This document shows positions 42,926 through 51,460 of a stretch of DNA of 64,000 bases, piece after piece (the stretch's first letter is position 1; the number at the start of each line of letters is the position of its first letter). A program made the position numbers and the translations under genes. The DNA is from Marinobacterium litorale DSM 23545. Lineage in GTDB: Bacteria > Pseudomonadota > Gammaproteobacteria > Pseudomonadales > Balneatricaceae. The stretch lies in contig NZ_AUAZ01000023.1 in the NCBI RefSeq assembly GCF_000428985.1, positions 1 through 64,000 of the forward strand. The letters are read 5' to 3'. The notes under the pieces were generated by a model, which saw only the letters and a list, made by a program, of their open reading frames with translations, made no database searches and was not told where the DNA came from.

Positions 42926-44238
42926 TGACCAATATCATTTATATCGTTGCGGATGACCTGGGCTATGCGGACTTGGGCTGCTATGGCGGCCGTGAAGCCC
43001 AGTTCGGTCAAGTGTCACCGAACATCGACCAGCTGGCCGCAGAGGGGATGCTGTTCCTCGATGGCTATTCCAACTCGCCGGTCTGCTCGCCGACCCGTTT
43101 CGCTCTCATGAGTATGGCCTACCAGTACCGCCTGCGCGGTGCGCTGGAAGAACCGATCAACAGCCGCAGCAAAGGCAGCGATACCCTGGGGCTACCACCG
43201 CACATCCCGACGCTGCCGTCGCAGCTGCAGAAGGCCGGCTACTACACCAGCCTGATCGGAAAGTGGCATCTGGGCTATCCACCCCATTTTGGCCCGCGCC
43301 GCTCCGGTTACGACGAGTTCTACGGCATTATGGCCGGCGGTGTGGATTACTTCAGCCATCGCAGCGGCATGGGTGATCATGACCTCTGGATCAACGAGGA
43401 GGAGCATGAAGAGATCGGCTATCTGACCGACCTGCTGTCGGACCGCGCCGTCGAGTTTGTGCACCGTCGCGCCGGTGCGGCGGACGACAAGCCGTTCTTC
43501 CTGAGCCTGCATTATACCGCGCCGCACTGGCCGTGGGAGACCCGTGACGATGAGGCGCTGGCCGAGAAGATCACCACCCTGTACCACCTCGAAGGCGGCA
43601 ATATCCACACCTACCGCCGTATGATCCATCACATGGACGAGGGGATCGGGCGCATCATGGCGGCGCTTGAGGAGCACGGTCTGACCGAGGACACGCTGAT
43701 CGTCTTCACCAGTGACAACGGCGGTGAGCGCTTCTCCGACAACTGGCCGCTGGTCGGCGGCAAGATGGACCTGACCGAGGGCGGCATTCGTGTGCCCTGG
43801 ATCGTTCGCTGGCCAAAAGTGGTCAAGCCCGGCAGCGTCAGCCTGCAGCATTGCATGACGATGGACTGGTCGCGCACGTTGCTCGAAGCCGGCAACGGCG
43901 AGATCGACCCGGAATACCCGGTCGACGGTGTTTCTCTGATGCCGGTGTTGACCGGCGAAACCGACCGCTTCGAGCGCCCGCTCTACTGGCGCATGAAGCA
44001 TCGTGACCAGCGCGCACTGCGCCTGGGAGACTGGAAGTACCTCAAGGTCGATGAGCACGAATATCTGTTCAACATCGTCAACGATGCCCGTGAACGCGCC
44101 AACCAGGCCCGGGTGCAGCCTCAACGCCTGGAGGCGATGCGCAACCAGTGGCTGGCGTGGAACGAGACGATGCCACCGATCCCAAGCGATGCCACCGTGA
44201 GCCTGGTCTACAGCACGGCCAACATGCCGCAGCGTTAA
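42925..44238 (+). CDS. Cytoplasmic sulfatase (type I, formylglycine)
   Basis: A 437-residue type I sulfatase. The sulfatase signature C54-S-P-T-R58 (NSPVCSPTRFALMS) supplies the cysteine to be oxidised to formylglycine; Asp10/Asp11 (IVADDLGYAD) and the later FTSDNGGERF provide the calcium ligands, and GKWHLGYPPHFGPRRSGYDEFYG the second signature. There is no signal peptide, so hydrolysis would take place inside the cell, after import by the co-translated TRAP permease. No formylglycine-generating enzyme is in the window. It most resembles arylsulfatase A-like enzymes; the true ester is not known. Confidence 0.9.
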   Translation: MTNIIYIVADDLGYADLGCYGGREAQFGQVSPNIDQLAAEGMLFLDGYSNSPVCSPTRFALMSMAYQYRLRGALEEPINSRSKGSDTLGLPPHIPTLPSQLQKAGYYTSLIGKWHLGYPPHFGPRRSGYDEFYGIMAGGVDYFSHRSGMGDHDLWINEEEHEEIGYLTDLLSDRAVEFVHRRAGAADDKPFFLSLHYTAPHWPWETRDDEALAEKITTLYHLEGGNIHTYRRMIHHMDEGIGRIMAALEEHGLTEDTLIVFTSDNGGERFSDNWPLVGGKMDLTEGGIRVPWIVRWPKVVKPGSVSLQHCMTMDWSRTLLEAGNGEIDPEYPVDGVSLMPVLTGETDRFERPLYWRMKHRDQRALRLGDWKYLKVDEHEYLFNIVNDARERANQARVQPQRLEAMRNQWLAWNETMPPIPSDATVSLVYSTANMPQR

Positions 44239-44248
44239 GGAGTCCGAG

Positions 44249-44704
44249 ATGTATCCTGAACTTGAACACTACGCAGAACTGAAGATTGAGGTGGACCGTC
44301 CTCAGGAGATCGGCCAGGCGCAGCATGGCCAGCGCCGGCTGATCCCGATCCTGGGTGGAACCGTTAAGGCGCGCGACTGGTCCGGCCGGGTGTTGGCCGG
44401 GGGGGCGGATCATCAGCTGATCCTGACCCCGCGCATGGCCGATCTGGATGCCCGCTATGTCATCGAGACCGATGCCGGCGATCATATCTATGTGCATAAC
44501 CGGGCGATCCGTGTTGCGACGCCCGAAGTAACGCAGCGCCTGATCCGGGGCGAGCCGGTGAATCCTGCCGAAATCTACTTTCGCTGCTGTCCGTCGTTCG
44601 AGACGGAATCGCCGGCGCTGTCCTGGATCACCGAGCGGTTGTTTATCGGTACCGGTATCCGTCGGCCTGATGCGGTGGAGCTGCAGCTGTTTGAAGTATT
44701 GTAA
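44249..44704 (+). CDS. DUF3237 family protein
   Basis: A 151-residue protein with the DUF3237 pattern: YAELKIEVDRPQEIGQAQHGQRRLIPILGGTVKA, GRVLAGGADHQLILTPRMADLDARYVIETDAGDHIYVHNRAIR and a final FIGTGIRRPDAVELQLFEVL. These are small beta-barrel proteins of unknown function often placed in aromatic or terpenoid catabolic clusters. It is 10 bp after the sulfatase and belongs to the same operon; it could bind the released alcohol or phenol. Confidence 0.82.
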   Translation: MYPELEHYAELKIEVDRPQEIGQAQHGQRRLIPILGGTVKARDWSGRVLAGGADHQLILTPRMADLDARYVIETDAGDHIYVHNRAIRVATPEVTQRLIRGEPVNPAEIYFRCCPSFETESPALSWITERLFIGTGIRRPDAVELQLFEVL

Positions 44705-44756
44705 TTGTCGCCTGTTCCCTGCGCGATAATTTAAAAGTTGGTCCTCGGCACCGGTT

Positions 44757-44820
44757 GTCGACCCCGGCGAATTATTTCAAGTCACTGATTTAATCTCATG
44801 CATAGCATGACCGGGTCGAC
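44757..44820. promoter_or_regulatory. Inverted repeat upstream of the IclR gene
   Basis: GTCGACCCCGG and CCGGGTCGAC are two 10-bp arms separated by 43 bp, with a nested CATGC-ATA-GCATG hairpin beside the right arm. It lies in the 237-bp gap between the DUF3237 and IclR genes and may hold a regulator-binding looping pair. Confidence 0.35.
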
Positions 44821-44941
44821 CTTTTTAAATTCTTAATATAAGGATTTTCATAATCCGGCGTTTCCGATAGAGATCATTTCATTAAATAGAGAGTTCTTCG
44901 CTGTTTAAAGTCTGCATCGAAATTGGTGCAGTAAAACGGCC

Positions 44942-45727
44942 ATGAATCCCTTTGTTCATTTATCGGCCCAAACAATGACAAAAACAATCGATGCCCTAGC
45001 CCGGGGGATGCTGGTTCTGGATGAACTCAGAAAACGAAGTCCGGCCACGCTGGCCGAACTGCATCAGGCTACTGCGATCAGTAAAGCGACACTGCTGCGG
45101 ATCCTTAAAACACTGGAACACGCGGGTTGGGTGGATCGGGCAGACAGCGGAGCCGGCTATAACCTGGCGCGTGCGAAAGGTTTGCAGGGAGCGCAGGGTG
45201 CGCATTTCGATTCGATACAGCAGGCGGCGGGCCGGACCTTTCAAGAACTGCTGGATCAAAATTATCTGTCGGCGGCGGTATACGTTCGCAACGAATTACA
45301 GATGTCCGTGTTGTGTGCGCTGCCCGCAGATAAGGGGGTGGGGGCGCTCCAGCAGGATCGGCCCCTGCTGTTTTCAGCCGAAGGGCAGTGCTATCTCGCT
45401 TTCTGTAGCGACAACGAGCGGGAGCGGATCATCAGCGTGCTGAAGGCCGCAGGGGGGCGGGAAGAGTTGCTGCTGACCCGTGATCGAGTCTGGCTCTATC
45501 AGATGCTCGAAACAGCGCGTCAGCAGGGGTATATCCGCTACAGCGTCCCGGATACCGCTAGCGGACAGGAGGTACTGGCAGTGCCGGTACTGAAACAGGG
45601 ACGTCTGGTGGCCAGCTTGTCCGTATGCCGGATTCCGGGACGGCGTCAGGCCCGATCTCTACAGCCGGACCTGTATACGGTCGTTCAGCGCGCTGCCGGT
45701 GATATCGCCAGCAGAATTCCCGCCTGA
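44942..45727 (+). CDS. IclR family regulator
   Basis: A 261-residue IclR-type regulator with winged helix (about 15-75, TLAELHQATAISKATLLRILKTLEHAGWVDRA) and the effector-binding GAF-like domain (about 95-255, QRAAGDIASRI at the end). It lies in the same direction between the sulfatase operon and the SulP gene, overlapping neither; 25 bp separate it from SulP, so they may be co-transcribed. A starting ATG at 44942 is used; the next in-frame ATG (44975) directly precedes the HTH. Confidence 0.85.
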   Translation: MNPFVHLSAQTMTKTIDALARGMLVLDELRKRSPATLAELHQATAISKATLLRILKTLEHAGWVDRADSGAGYNLARAKGLQGAQGAHFDSIQQAAGRTFQELLDQNYLSAAVYVRNELQMSVLCALPADKGVGALQQDRPLLFSAEGQCYLAFCSDNERERIISVLKAAGGREELLLTRDRVWLYQMLETARQQGYIRYSVPDTASGQEVLAVPVLKQGRLVASLSVCRIPGRRQARSLQPDLYTVVQRAAGDIASRIPA

Positions 45728-45752
45728 GGCAGTGCGCAACAAGAGGAAATCG

Positions 45753-47498
45753 ATGAAAGTATTCAACAAACCGGCCGCCTGGACGCCGTTTTTCGCCTGG
45801 ATGAAGGGGGTAACCCGCGATACTCTGCGCGCCGATCTGATCGCTGGTATCACCGGTGCCGTCCTGGTGTTGCCGCAGGGGGTCGCTTACGCGTTTATCG
45901 CTGGACTGCCACCGGAGTACGGGCTCTACACGGCGATCGTGACGGCTATCGTCGCCGCGCTGTTCGGTTCATCGCATCACCTGATTTCGGGGCCGGCAGC
46001 GGCCATCTCGATCGTCGTTATGAGCGTTGCCAGCGCCCAGTCGAACGGCCTGGGGTCGGAGCACTATATCGCCACCGTGCTTTTGATCACGCTGCTGGCC
46101 GGTCTGATCCAGCTGGCCCTGGGGTTATTGCGGCTTGGCAGGCTGATCAACTTTATCTCCCACACCGTTGTGATCGGCTTCACCGCCGGCGCTGCTATAC
46201 TGATCGCCGCCAGCCAGCTTAAACATCTGTCCGGCATACCCGTCGGAAGCGGAAACTCGTTCATCGCTGGTTTAGTGTCGCTGGTCGATGGTATCGGTCA
46301 GCTCAATCTCTGGTCGGTTGGGGTGGGTCTGACGACGCTGGTCGTCGCTATAACGGTTCGATTGCTGCATCGCGGACTGCCCCATCTGCTGCTCGGCATG
46401 CTGGCTGCGAGTCTGGTCTGCTACTGGATCGACGGGGCCGACAAAGGCATTGCACTCGTGGGTGCGCTGCCTGGCACGCTGCCCGGTTTCTCGGTGCCGC
46501 AGCTGTCGCTTGAGCGGATGCAGGTGCTCACCTCCGGTGCTTTCGCCGTGGCGATGCTGGGGCTGATCGAGGCGGTGTCGATTGCGCGGGCGATCGCCCT
46601 GCGCTCCCGCCAGCAGATCGACGGCAACCAGGAGTTCATCGGCCAGGGGTTGTCCAATATCGTCGGCAGCTTCTTTTCCTGCTACGCGGGCTCCGGCTCG
46701 TTTACCCGTTCGGGCGCCAACTACGATGCAGGTGCCAGAACGCCGATGGCGGCGATTTTCGCGGCGATCATCCTCGCTGTGATCATCGTTGTGCTGCCGG
46801 GGCTCACCGCCTGGCTGCCGCTGCCGGCGATGGCCGGCGCGATACTGCTGATCGCCTGGAATCTGATTGACTTCAAACATATTGGCGGGATCGTCCGCGC
46901 CAGTCGCAGCGAGACGGTGATCCTCGTCGTGACCCTGTTGGCAACGCTTCTGGTCGAGCTGGAGTTTGCCATTTACATCGGCGTGCTGACGTCACTGGTC
47001 AGTTATCTGATGCGTACATCGCAGCCGCGGGTCATTGCCGTCGCCCCGCTCGGACAGGGCGAACGCCGACGGGTGCGCAACGTGGCCCGTTACCAGCTAC
47101 CCCAGTGCCCGCGTCTGCGTATCGCGCGACTCGACGGTTCGCTCTATTACGGCTCGATCAATCATGTGCAGACAACACTCAGGCAGCTGGTCGCTGAATC
47201 CGACGGCCTGAGCCATCTGATCGTCAACGGTAAGGGGGTTAACTTCATCGACCTGGCCGGTATGGAGTTCCTCTGTCAGGAATCTGACTACATGGCGCAG
47301 CGGGGGATCACCCTTGTCATCAGTTCGCTGAAGGGCACAGTACGGGATGAGCTTGAGCAGTGTGGTTATAGCGACCGTATCGATCGTCCACATCTGTTTG
47401 AGACCACCGAAGAGGCGATCACATTCTGTGCCGACAAGATGGATCGAAGCCCCTGTGAAGACTGCAGCCATCGGGTATATAGAGAGTGCCCCTGCTGA
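45753..47498 (+). CDS. SulP family anion transporter with cysteine-rich tail
   Basis: A 581-residue SulP/SLC26 transporter: a 12-14 span membrane domain (about 25-420; GAVLVLPQGVAYAFIAGLPPEYGLYTAIV) and a C-terminal STAS domain (about 450-560; LRIARLDGSLYYGSINHV and FIDLAGMEFLCQES). In the sulfatase context it is likely to move sulfate, perhaps exporting that released by the sulfatase. The last 23 residues contain five cysteines (FCADKMDRSPCEDCSHRV and following), an unusual extension after the STAS domain that could bind a metal. ATG at 45753 has AAGAGGA 6 nt upstream. Confidence 0.9.
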   Translation: MKVFNKPAAWTPFFAWMKGVTRDTLRADLIAGITGAVLVLPQGVAYAFIAGLPPEYGLYTAIVTAIVAALFGSSHHLISGPAAAISIVVMSVASAQSNGLGSEHYIATVLLITLLAGLIQLALGLLRLGRLINFISHTVVIGFTAGAAILIAASQLKHLSGIPVGSGNSFIAGLVSLVDGIGQLNLWSVGVGLTTLVVAITVRLLHRGLPHLLLGMLAASLVCYWIDGADKGIALVGALPGTLPGFSVPQLSLERMQVLTSGAFAVAMLGLIEAVSIARAIALRSRQQIDGNQEFIGQGLSNIVGSFFSCYAGSGSFTRSGANYDAGARTPMAAIFAAIILAVIIVVLPGLTAWLPLPAMAGAILLIAWNLIDFKHIGGIVRASRSETVILVVTLLATLLVELEFAIYIGVLTSLVSYLMRTSQPRVIAVAPLGQGERRRVRNVARYQLPQCPRLRIARLDGSLYYGSINHVQTTLRQLVAESDGLSHLIVNGKGVNFIDLAGMEFLCQESDYMAQRGITLVISSLKGTVRDELEQCGYSDRIDRPHLFETTEEAITFCADKMDRSPCEDCSHRVYRECPC

Positions 47499-47726
47499 GC
47501 TGATTATTCCTTTTTTAGTCCTTTTTTTCTTTGATTGAGTAAAACCAGGTTTCCGGGTTCTTATTTAATGCCATTCCGGTTAACCATGTGTGTAATAAAT
47601 TATCCTATTTAATAAAGAAATATTTTATTTAAGCGTTTCACTCGATGGAACGAAAGCTATTTTATAAACATATTAAGTTTATTATCTAGGTGCGATGATG
47701 GTTCATTAAAAAAATAAGGTGTAATA

Positions 47727-48722
47727 ATGAAAAAGACAGCTTTGGGCTTTGTGCTGACAACTTTGGGTGTAGCTGTGGCTGCTGCGAATTCCGCGCAAGC
47801 GTCGGAATTAGAATTCGAGAAGCCGAATTTCACGATGTTTGCGAGTCTCGGTGTTCTGGACCGCGAAGACGCCGATTATGACCCTGAGGTATTCGAACTG
47901 GAACTGGGTCTGAAGGGGCTGGTGAAGCTCGATGAATTCAAAATGGTATACAGTCTCGCGGCCGACGTAGCCGATGCTGCCAACAGCAAGGACACCGGCG
48001 GCGCGGATGGTGAATCGGATATCCATATCCGTGATGCCAAAGTGGTGTTCCCGACTCGCTATGGGGCCTTTGTGCTGGCACCGCGCACCCCAAGTGGTCA
48101 GTTACGTGAACTCTACTCCAATGTAGACCTCTTCGAGTACAACGAAACGCACTCCGGCGCCGTGTCGCCGACCGGGATGAAAGGGATCTTCGGGCAGGGT
48201 GACGAAGGCCAGGATGTGGTTGCCTATGTCACGCCGACGTTCAACAATATCAAGGCCACTATGGCAATGCTGTCGATCAACGAGACCAACGGCAACGATA
48301 TCGATGTCAAGGCATTCCGTGTGGTTTACGACGACAAGAAGCTGAACCTTGGGGCGGGCATCGTGGTGGCTGATCAGAGCTTGGCAGGTGCCGATGACGA
48401 CTACAAGCGTATGGCATTTACGGCGGGGTACAGTTTCGAGCGCTTCGATATCGGTGCCACCTACGAGATCAACGAGGACACTTTCGGCCCCAACGGTGAC
48501 TATGATTCCTACGGTGTTACCGGGCGCTATCACTTTGGTAACGGCTACTCGGTCGCCGCCGGGTACTATGAGAAGGATTCAGATGTGGATGCCAATGACA
48601 ACGATGGCATGGTATTCCAGGCAAAGAAAGCCTTCAGTAAAAATATCGTCGCCTGGGCCGAGACTGGGCAGTACGATAAAACGGCTGACAACGTCGCTGT
48701 GGGTGTAAATATTAAGTTCTGA
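47727..48722 (+). CDS. Outer-membrane porin
   Basis: A 331-residue porin with a signal peptide (1-26, ending NSAQA) and alternating hydrophobic strands throughout, ending in NVAVGVNIKF, the terminal phenylalanine recognised by the Bam machinery. Sequence features (FELELGLKGLVKLDEFKMVYSLAADVAD, then AKVVFPTRYGAFVLAPRTPSGQLRELYSNVDLFEYNE) match the Gram-negative general-porin group. Its position after the anion transporter and sulfatase operon suggests uptake of the same acidic substrate. The preceding 228-bp gap is AT-rich and must hold its promoter. Confidence 0.87.
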   Translation: MKKTALGFVLTTLGVAVAAANSAQASELEFEKPNFTMFASLGVLDREDADYDPEVFELELGLKGLVKLDEFKMVYSLAADVADAANSKDTGGADGESDIHIRDAKVVFPTRYGAFVLAPRTPSGQLRELYSNVDLFEYNETHSGAVSPTGMKGIFGQGDEGQDVVAYVTPTFNNIKATMAMLSINETNGNDIDVKAFRVVYDDKKLNLGAGIVVADQSLAGADDDYKRMAFTAGYSFERFDIGATYEINEDTFGPNGDYDSYGVTGRYHFGNGYSVAAGYYEKDSDVDANDNDGMVFQAKKAFSKNIVAWAETGQYDKTADNVAVGVNIKF

Positions 48723-48730
48723 TCCAACCC

Positions 48731-48748
48731 GTCCCGCTCCGGCGGGAC
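48731..48748 (+). terminator. First hairpin after the porin gene
   Basis: GTCCCGC-TCCG-GCGGGAC, a 7-bp stem with a tetraloop starting 8 bp after the porin stop; no immediate T-run, probably an mRNA 3' stabiliser. Confidence 0.55.
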
Positions 48749-48783
48749 ACCCCTTCCGATATTTTTGCTAGAGTAGTGAGCTT

Positions 48784-48813
48784 CGCCGCGTCTGATCAGA
48801 CGCGGCGTTTTTT
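48784..48813 (+). terminator. Rho-independent terminator of the porin gene
   Basis: CGCCGCGTCTGA directly followed by its reverse complement TCAGACGCGGCG and then TTTTTT. The perfect 24-bp palindrome ends the porin transcript and also separates it from the convergent membrane-protein gene. Confidence 0.92.
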
Positions 48814-48829
48814 ATGGTGGGCCCGGTGA

Positions 48830-50155
48830 TCAGCGCACGCCCCAAATCTGCAACAGGTAGAGCAGGGCGATGGTGGCACCGAGCATTAGCAGGGTATAAA
48901 ACGCGTTCTGGCGAATCAGCCCGCGGGCCGAGCAGCGAAAGCGTGCCTGCAGGATGAAGTTCAGGCCGCTGAAGGCGCTGCCGGACATTGATAGTGACGT
49001 GCCCATGATGTAGGCGATCGCCATCAGTGTCGGAGTCGTCGTGATGTCGGCCAGCAGGCCGAGGAAGATCGCGACCAACGCGAACTGGTGAATCCCCAGA
49101 TAGGCCCCGCCGACGATGCAGACCAGCACCAATGAGGCAACCGTGGCATCGGTCTGTTCGAACGGCAGTTCGATGAGTCCCTGGGCGATGCAGGCCTTGA
49201 CCCCGGCGGCGAGCAGCCCTGCACTGAGAAATAGCCCGATCTCGCCGCGTGCATCCGGCAGCCGCTCCACCGTGTGGCTTTTGGCAGCCTTAAGCGAGCT
49301 GACAACGCCGCTGCGCAGGATCAGCAGTGCCAAAGGTGCCGCCAGTGCCATCGAGGCGACGACGCCGATAGTGGGCAGATCAGGTGCCTGCCATGAGATC
49401 AGCAGCACACTGGCGATCAGCAGTGCCGGCAGCGTCAGCGTCGACCGCTTTATCGGGTAACCGGCATAGTCCGCCAGATCGCGCGGGCAGAGCAGGCGCG
49501 CCTCGAATGCGGTCAGCATCAGACCCAGCAGCGCCAGCGTGATCGTGAACGGATAGATGCTGTAGATATCGCTGCCGGGGACCTTATCCAGCGTCATCGG
49601 CAGGATGCTCAGAAACGGCGACCAGAGCACGGCAAGACTGAACCCACGCGCCAGTATGATCTGTGACAGACGGGCCAGCTTTTCACCACGATAGAGCTGC
49701 TCACCCACCATCACCACGGACGAGAAATTGGCCACGGACGAGAAAAAATGCATGCCGCCGAGCGTGGTCAGGAAGCTGCGCAGCCCGCGTCTGTCGGGCG
49801 CCGGTTCAAGCTTCGACACCAGACGGATGAAATTGACCGCAGCCAGCAACATCGCCAGCTTCAGGTGTTCGCTGAGCAGCGCAACAGGATCCGGTGTGCC
49901 GCCCTGCAGCCAGGCCCAGGCGGCAAACAGCAGGCCTGCCCCACACAGGATCGCCAGCAGGCGGATCTGGCGCGGTGCCAGGCGAGGCAGTTCGGCGAGT
50001 ACAAAGCCCCAGGCCAGCGCAGTGGCGAACCCCTCGGCCTGGATCAGGCCGAATGTATCGCCCAGCGCCAGAGCCATGGCCGAGAAGATCATCAGGCCCG
50101 ACACCGCACCCAGCGGTTCGAGCAAGCGTAGCGGAAGTGATTTCGCGGATAGCAT
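48830..50155 (-). CDS. Multi-pass inner-membrane protein, family not recognised
   Basis: A 441-residue very hydrophobic protein with about 12 predicted spans, looking like a secondary transporter. Notable segments are FLTTLGGMHFFSSVANFSSVVMVGEQL, PFLSILPMTLDKVPGSDIYSIYPFTITLALLG, and a C-terminal MGTSLSMSGSAFSGLNFILQARF. I do not recognise the family with confidence. The ATG at 50155 starts the hydrophobic region; the frame is open further upstream to 50236, inside the neighbouring MFS gene. It is 32 bp downstream of the MFS start region in the same direction and may be co-transcribed. Confidence 0.6.
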   Translation of the reverse strand: MLSAKSLPLRLLEPLGAVSGLMIFSAMALALGDTFGLIQAEGFATALAWGFVLAELPRLAPRQIRLLAILCGAGLLFAAWAWLQGGTPDPVALLSEHLKLAMLLAAVNFIRLVSKLEPAPDRRGLRSFLTTLGGMHFFSSVANFSSVVMVGEQLYRGEKLARLSQIILARGFSLAVLWSPFLSILPMTLDKVPGSDIYSIYPFTITLALLGLMLTAFEARLLCPRDLADYAGYPIKRSTLTLPALLIASVLLISWQAPDLPTIGVVASMALAAPLALLILRSGVVSSLKAAKSHTVERLPDARGEIGLFLSAGLLAAGVKACIAQGLIELPFEQTDATVASLVLVCIVGGAYLGIHQFALVAIFLGLLADITTTPTLMAIAYIMGTSLSMSGSAFSGLNFILQARFRCSARGLIRQNAFYTLLMLGATIALLYLLQIWGVR

Positions 50156-50187
50156 CGTCAGGTGGCTCCGGGATAGATAAGAACAGA

Positions 50188-51366
50188 CTAGCGGTTTCGG
50201 GTCAGCAGCAGAGCGGCGAACGAGCCCAGTCCGCATAGCCCGATCATCAGGGTCATCGGCAACGGCGTGCCGTCGTGCAGAGCACTGGCCAGGGTGCTGG
50301 CCAGCGCGCCGAGGCCGAACTGGGCGGCAACGCCCAGGCCCGCCGCGGCGCCGGCCTGTTGCGGGTAATGCGACAACAGGCTGGCCATGCAGTTGGAGCC
50401 CAGTACACCGGTGACGCCGACGAAGCCGAACAGGCCGATAACGATTAGCGGCAGTCCGCCGACCTCGAAAATGCCTCCGATCATCAGCAGGATGCCGGAC
50501 AGCGCGGCGCAGGCGGCACCGGCATAGAGCAACGGTTGGGTGCCGACCCGTTTGACGAAGCGTGCGTTGAGTGTGACGAACAGGATCACGCCGCCGATAT
50601 TGAGGCTGAACAGCCAGGCATAGAGCTGGGGTTCGAGGCCGAAGTAGCTGACGTAAACGAACGGCGAGGCGGTGATATAGGTGAACATGCCGGCGAACAC
50701 CAGCGCCATGCAGAGCACGTAGCCGATCGCGACCCGCTGGCGGGCCATGCGCAGATAGGCGGCGAAGACCGACAGCACGCTGGCCTCGCGGGTCGGATTG
50801 GGGTGGGTTTCCGGGATCTTCCAGGCCGTGAACGCCAGCGTCGTGGCGGCAAACAGCATCAGCGTGACGAACAGCGAGCGCCAGCCCAGTAACAGCAGCA
50901 GATAACCGCCAAGCAGCGGCGCGATCAGGGTCGCGATCATTGTCACCAGATGCATCAGCGACAGTACCCGTGCGGCCTCGTTGACCGGGAACAGGTCGCG
51001 CACGATGGTGCGCCCCAGCACTGCGGCGGCGGCCCCGCCGAGCGCCTGAACCAGCCGCAGGCCGATCAACTGGGCTGAACTGTCGGCAAATACGCAGCCC
51101 AGGCTTGCAATCACATACAGTGCCATGCCGCCAAGCAGCAGCGGACGGCGGCCAAACTTGTCCGACAGCGGCCCATAAAACAGCATGCCGACGAAGAAGC
51201 CGACCAGAAACACACTGATCGTCAGCTGGATATCGGACTCGGGGCTGCCCAGATCCTGGGCGATCGCCGGCAGGCCCGGCAGGTAGAGATCGATCGAGAG
51301 GGCGCCGAACGCCTGCATGGCGGCGAGCAGCACGATGAGTCGTTGCGGACGAGCGATTGCTGTCAT
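50188..51366 (-). CDS. Bcr/CflA family MFS transporter
   Basis: A 392-residue 12-TM major-facilitator protein. The start QRLIVLLAAMQAFGALSIDLYLPGLPAIAQDLG, the motif GPLSDKFGRRPLLLGG and the LVQALGGAAAAVLGRTIVRDLF segment are diagnostic of the Bcr/CflA drug-proton antiporters. It is separated by the hpaD2 terminator from the upstream gene. The substrate may be an aromatic or its hydroxylated product, given the neighbourhood. Confidence 0.9.
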   Translation of the reverse strand: MTAIARPQRLIVLLAAMQAFGALSIDLYLPGLPAIAQDLGSPESDIQLTISVFLVGFFVGMLFYGPLSDKFGRRPLLLGGMALYVIASLGCVFADSSAQLIGLRLVQALGGAAAAVLGRTIVRDLFPVNEAARVLSLMHLVTMIATLIAPLLGGYLLLLLGWRSLFVTLMLFAATTLAFTAWKIPETHPNPTREASVLSVFAAYLRMARQRVAIGYVLCMALVFAGMFTYITASPFVYVSYFGLEPQLYAWLFSLNIGGVILFVTLNARFVKRVGTQPLLYAGAACAALSGILLMIGGIFEVGGLPLIVIGLFGFVGVTGVLGSNCMASLLSHYPQQAGAAAGLGVAAQFGLGALASTLASALHDGTPLPMTLMIGLCGLGSFAALLLTRNR

Positions 51367-51378
51367 GGCTTACACCCT

Positions 51379-51406
51379 GAAAAAACGGGCCCGCAAGCGC
51401 GGGCCC
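51379..51406 (-). terminator. Rho-independent terminator of hpaD2
   Basis: GGGCCCGC-AAGC-GCGGGCCC, an 8-bp GC stem with tetraloop; read on the minus strand it is followed by a run of six T. Placed 55 bp after the hpaD2 stop, as in hpaD1. Confidence 0.9.
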
Positions 51407-51460
51407 AAAGCACCATATGCAACTGGGAAAAGTAGCCGGAGGCTCTTTCCCTTTGCCCGC

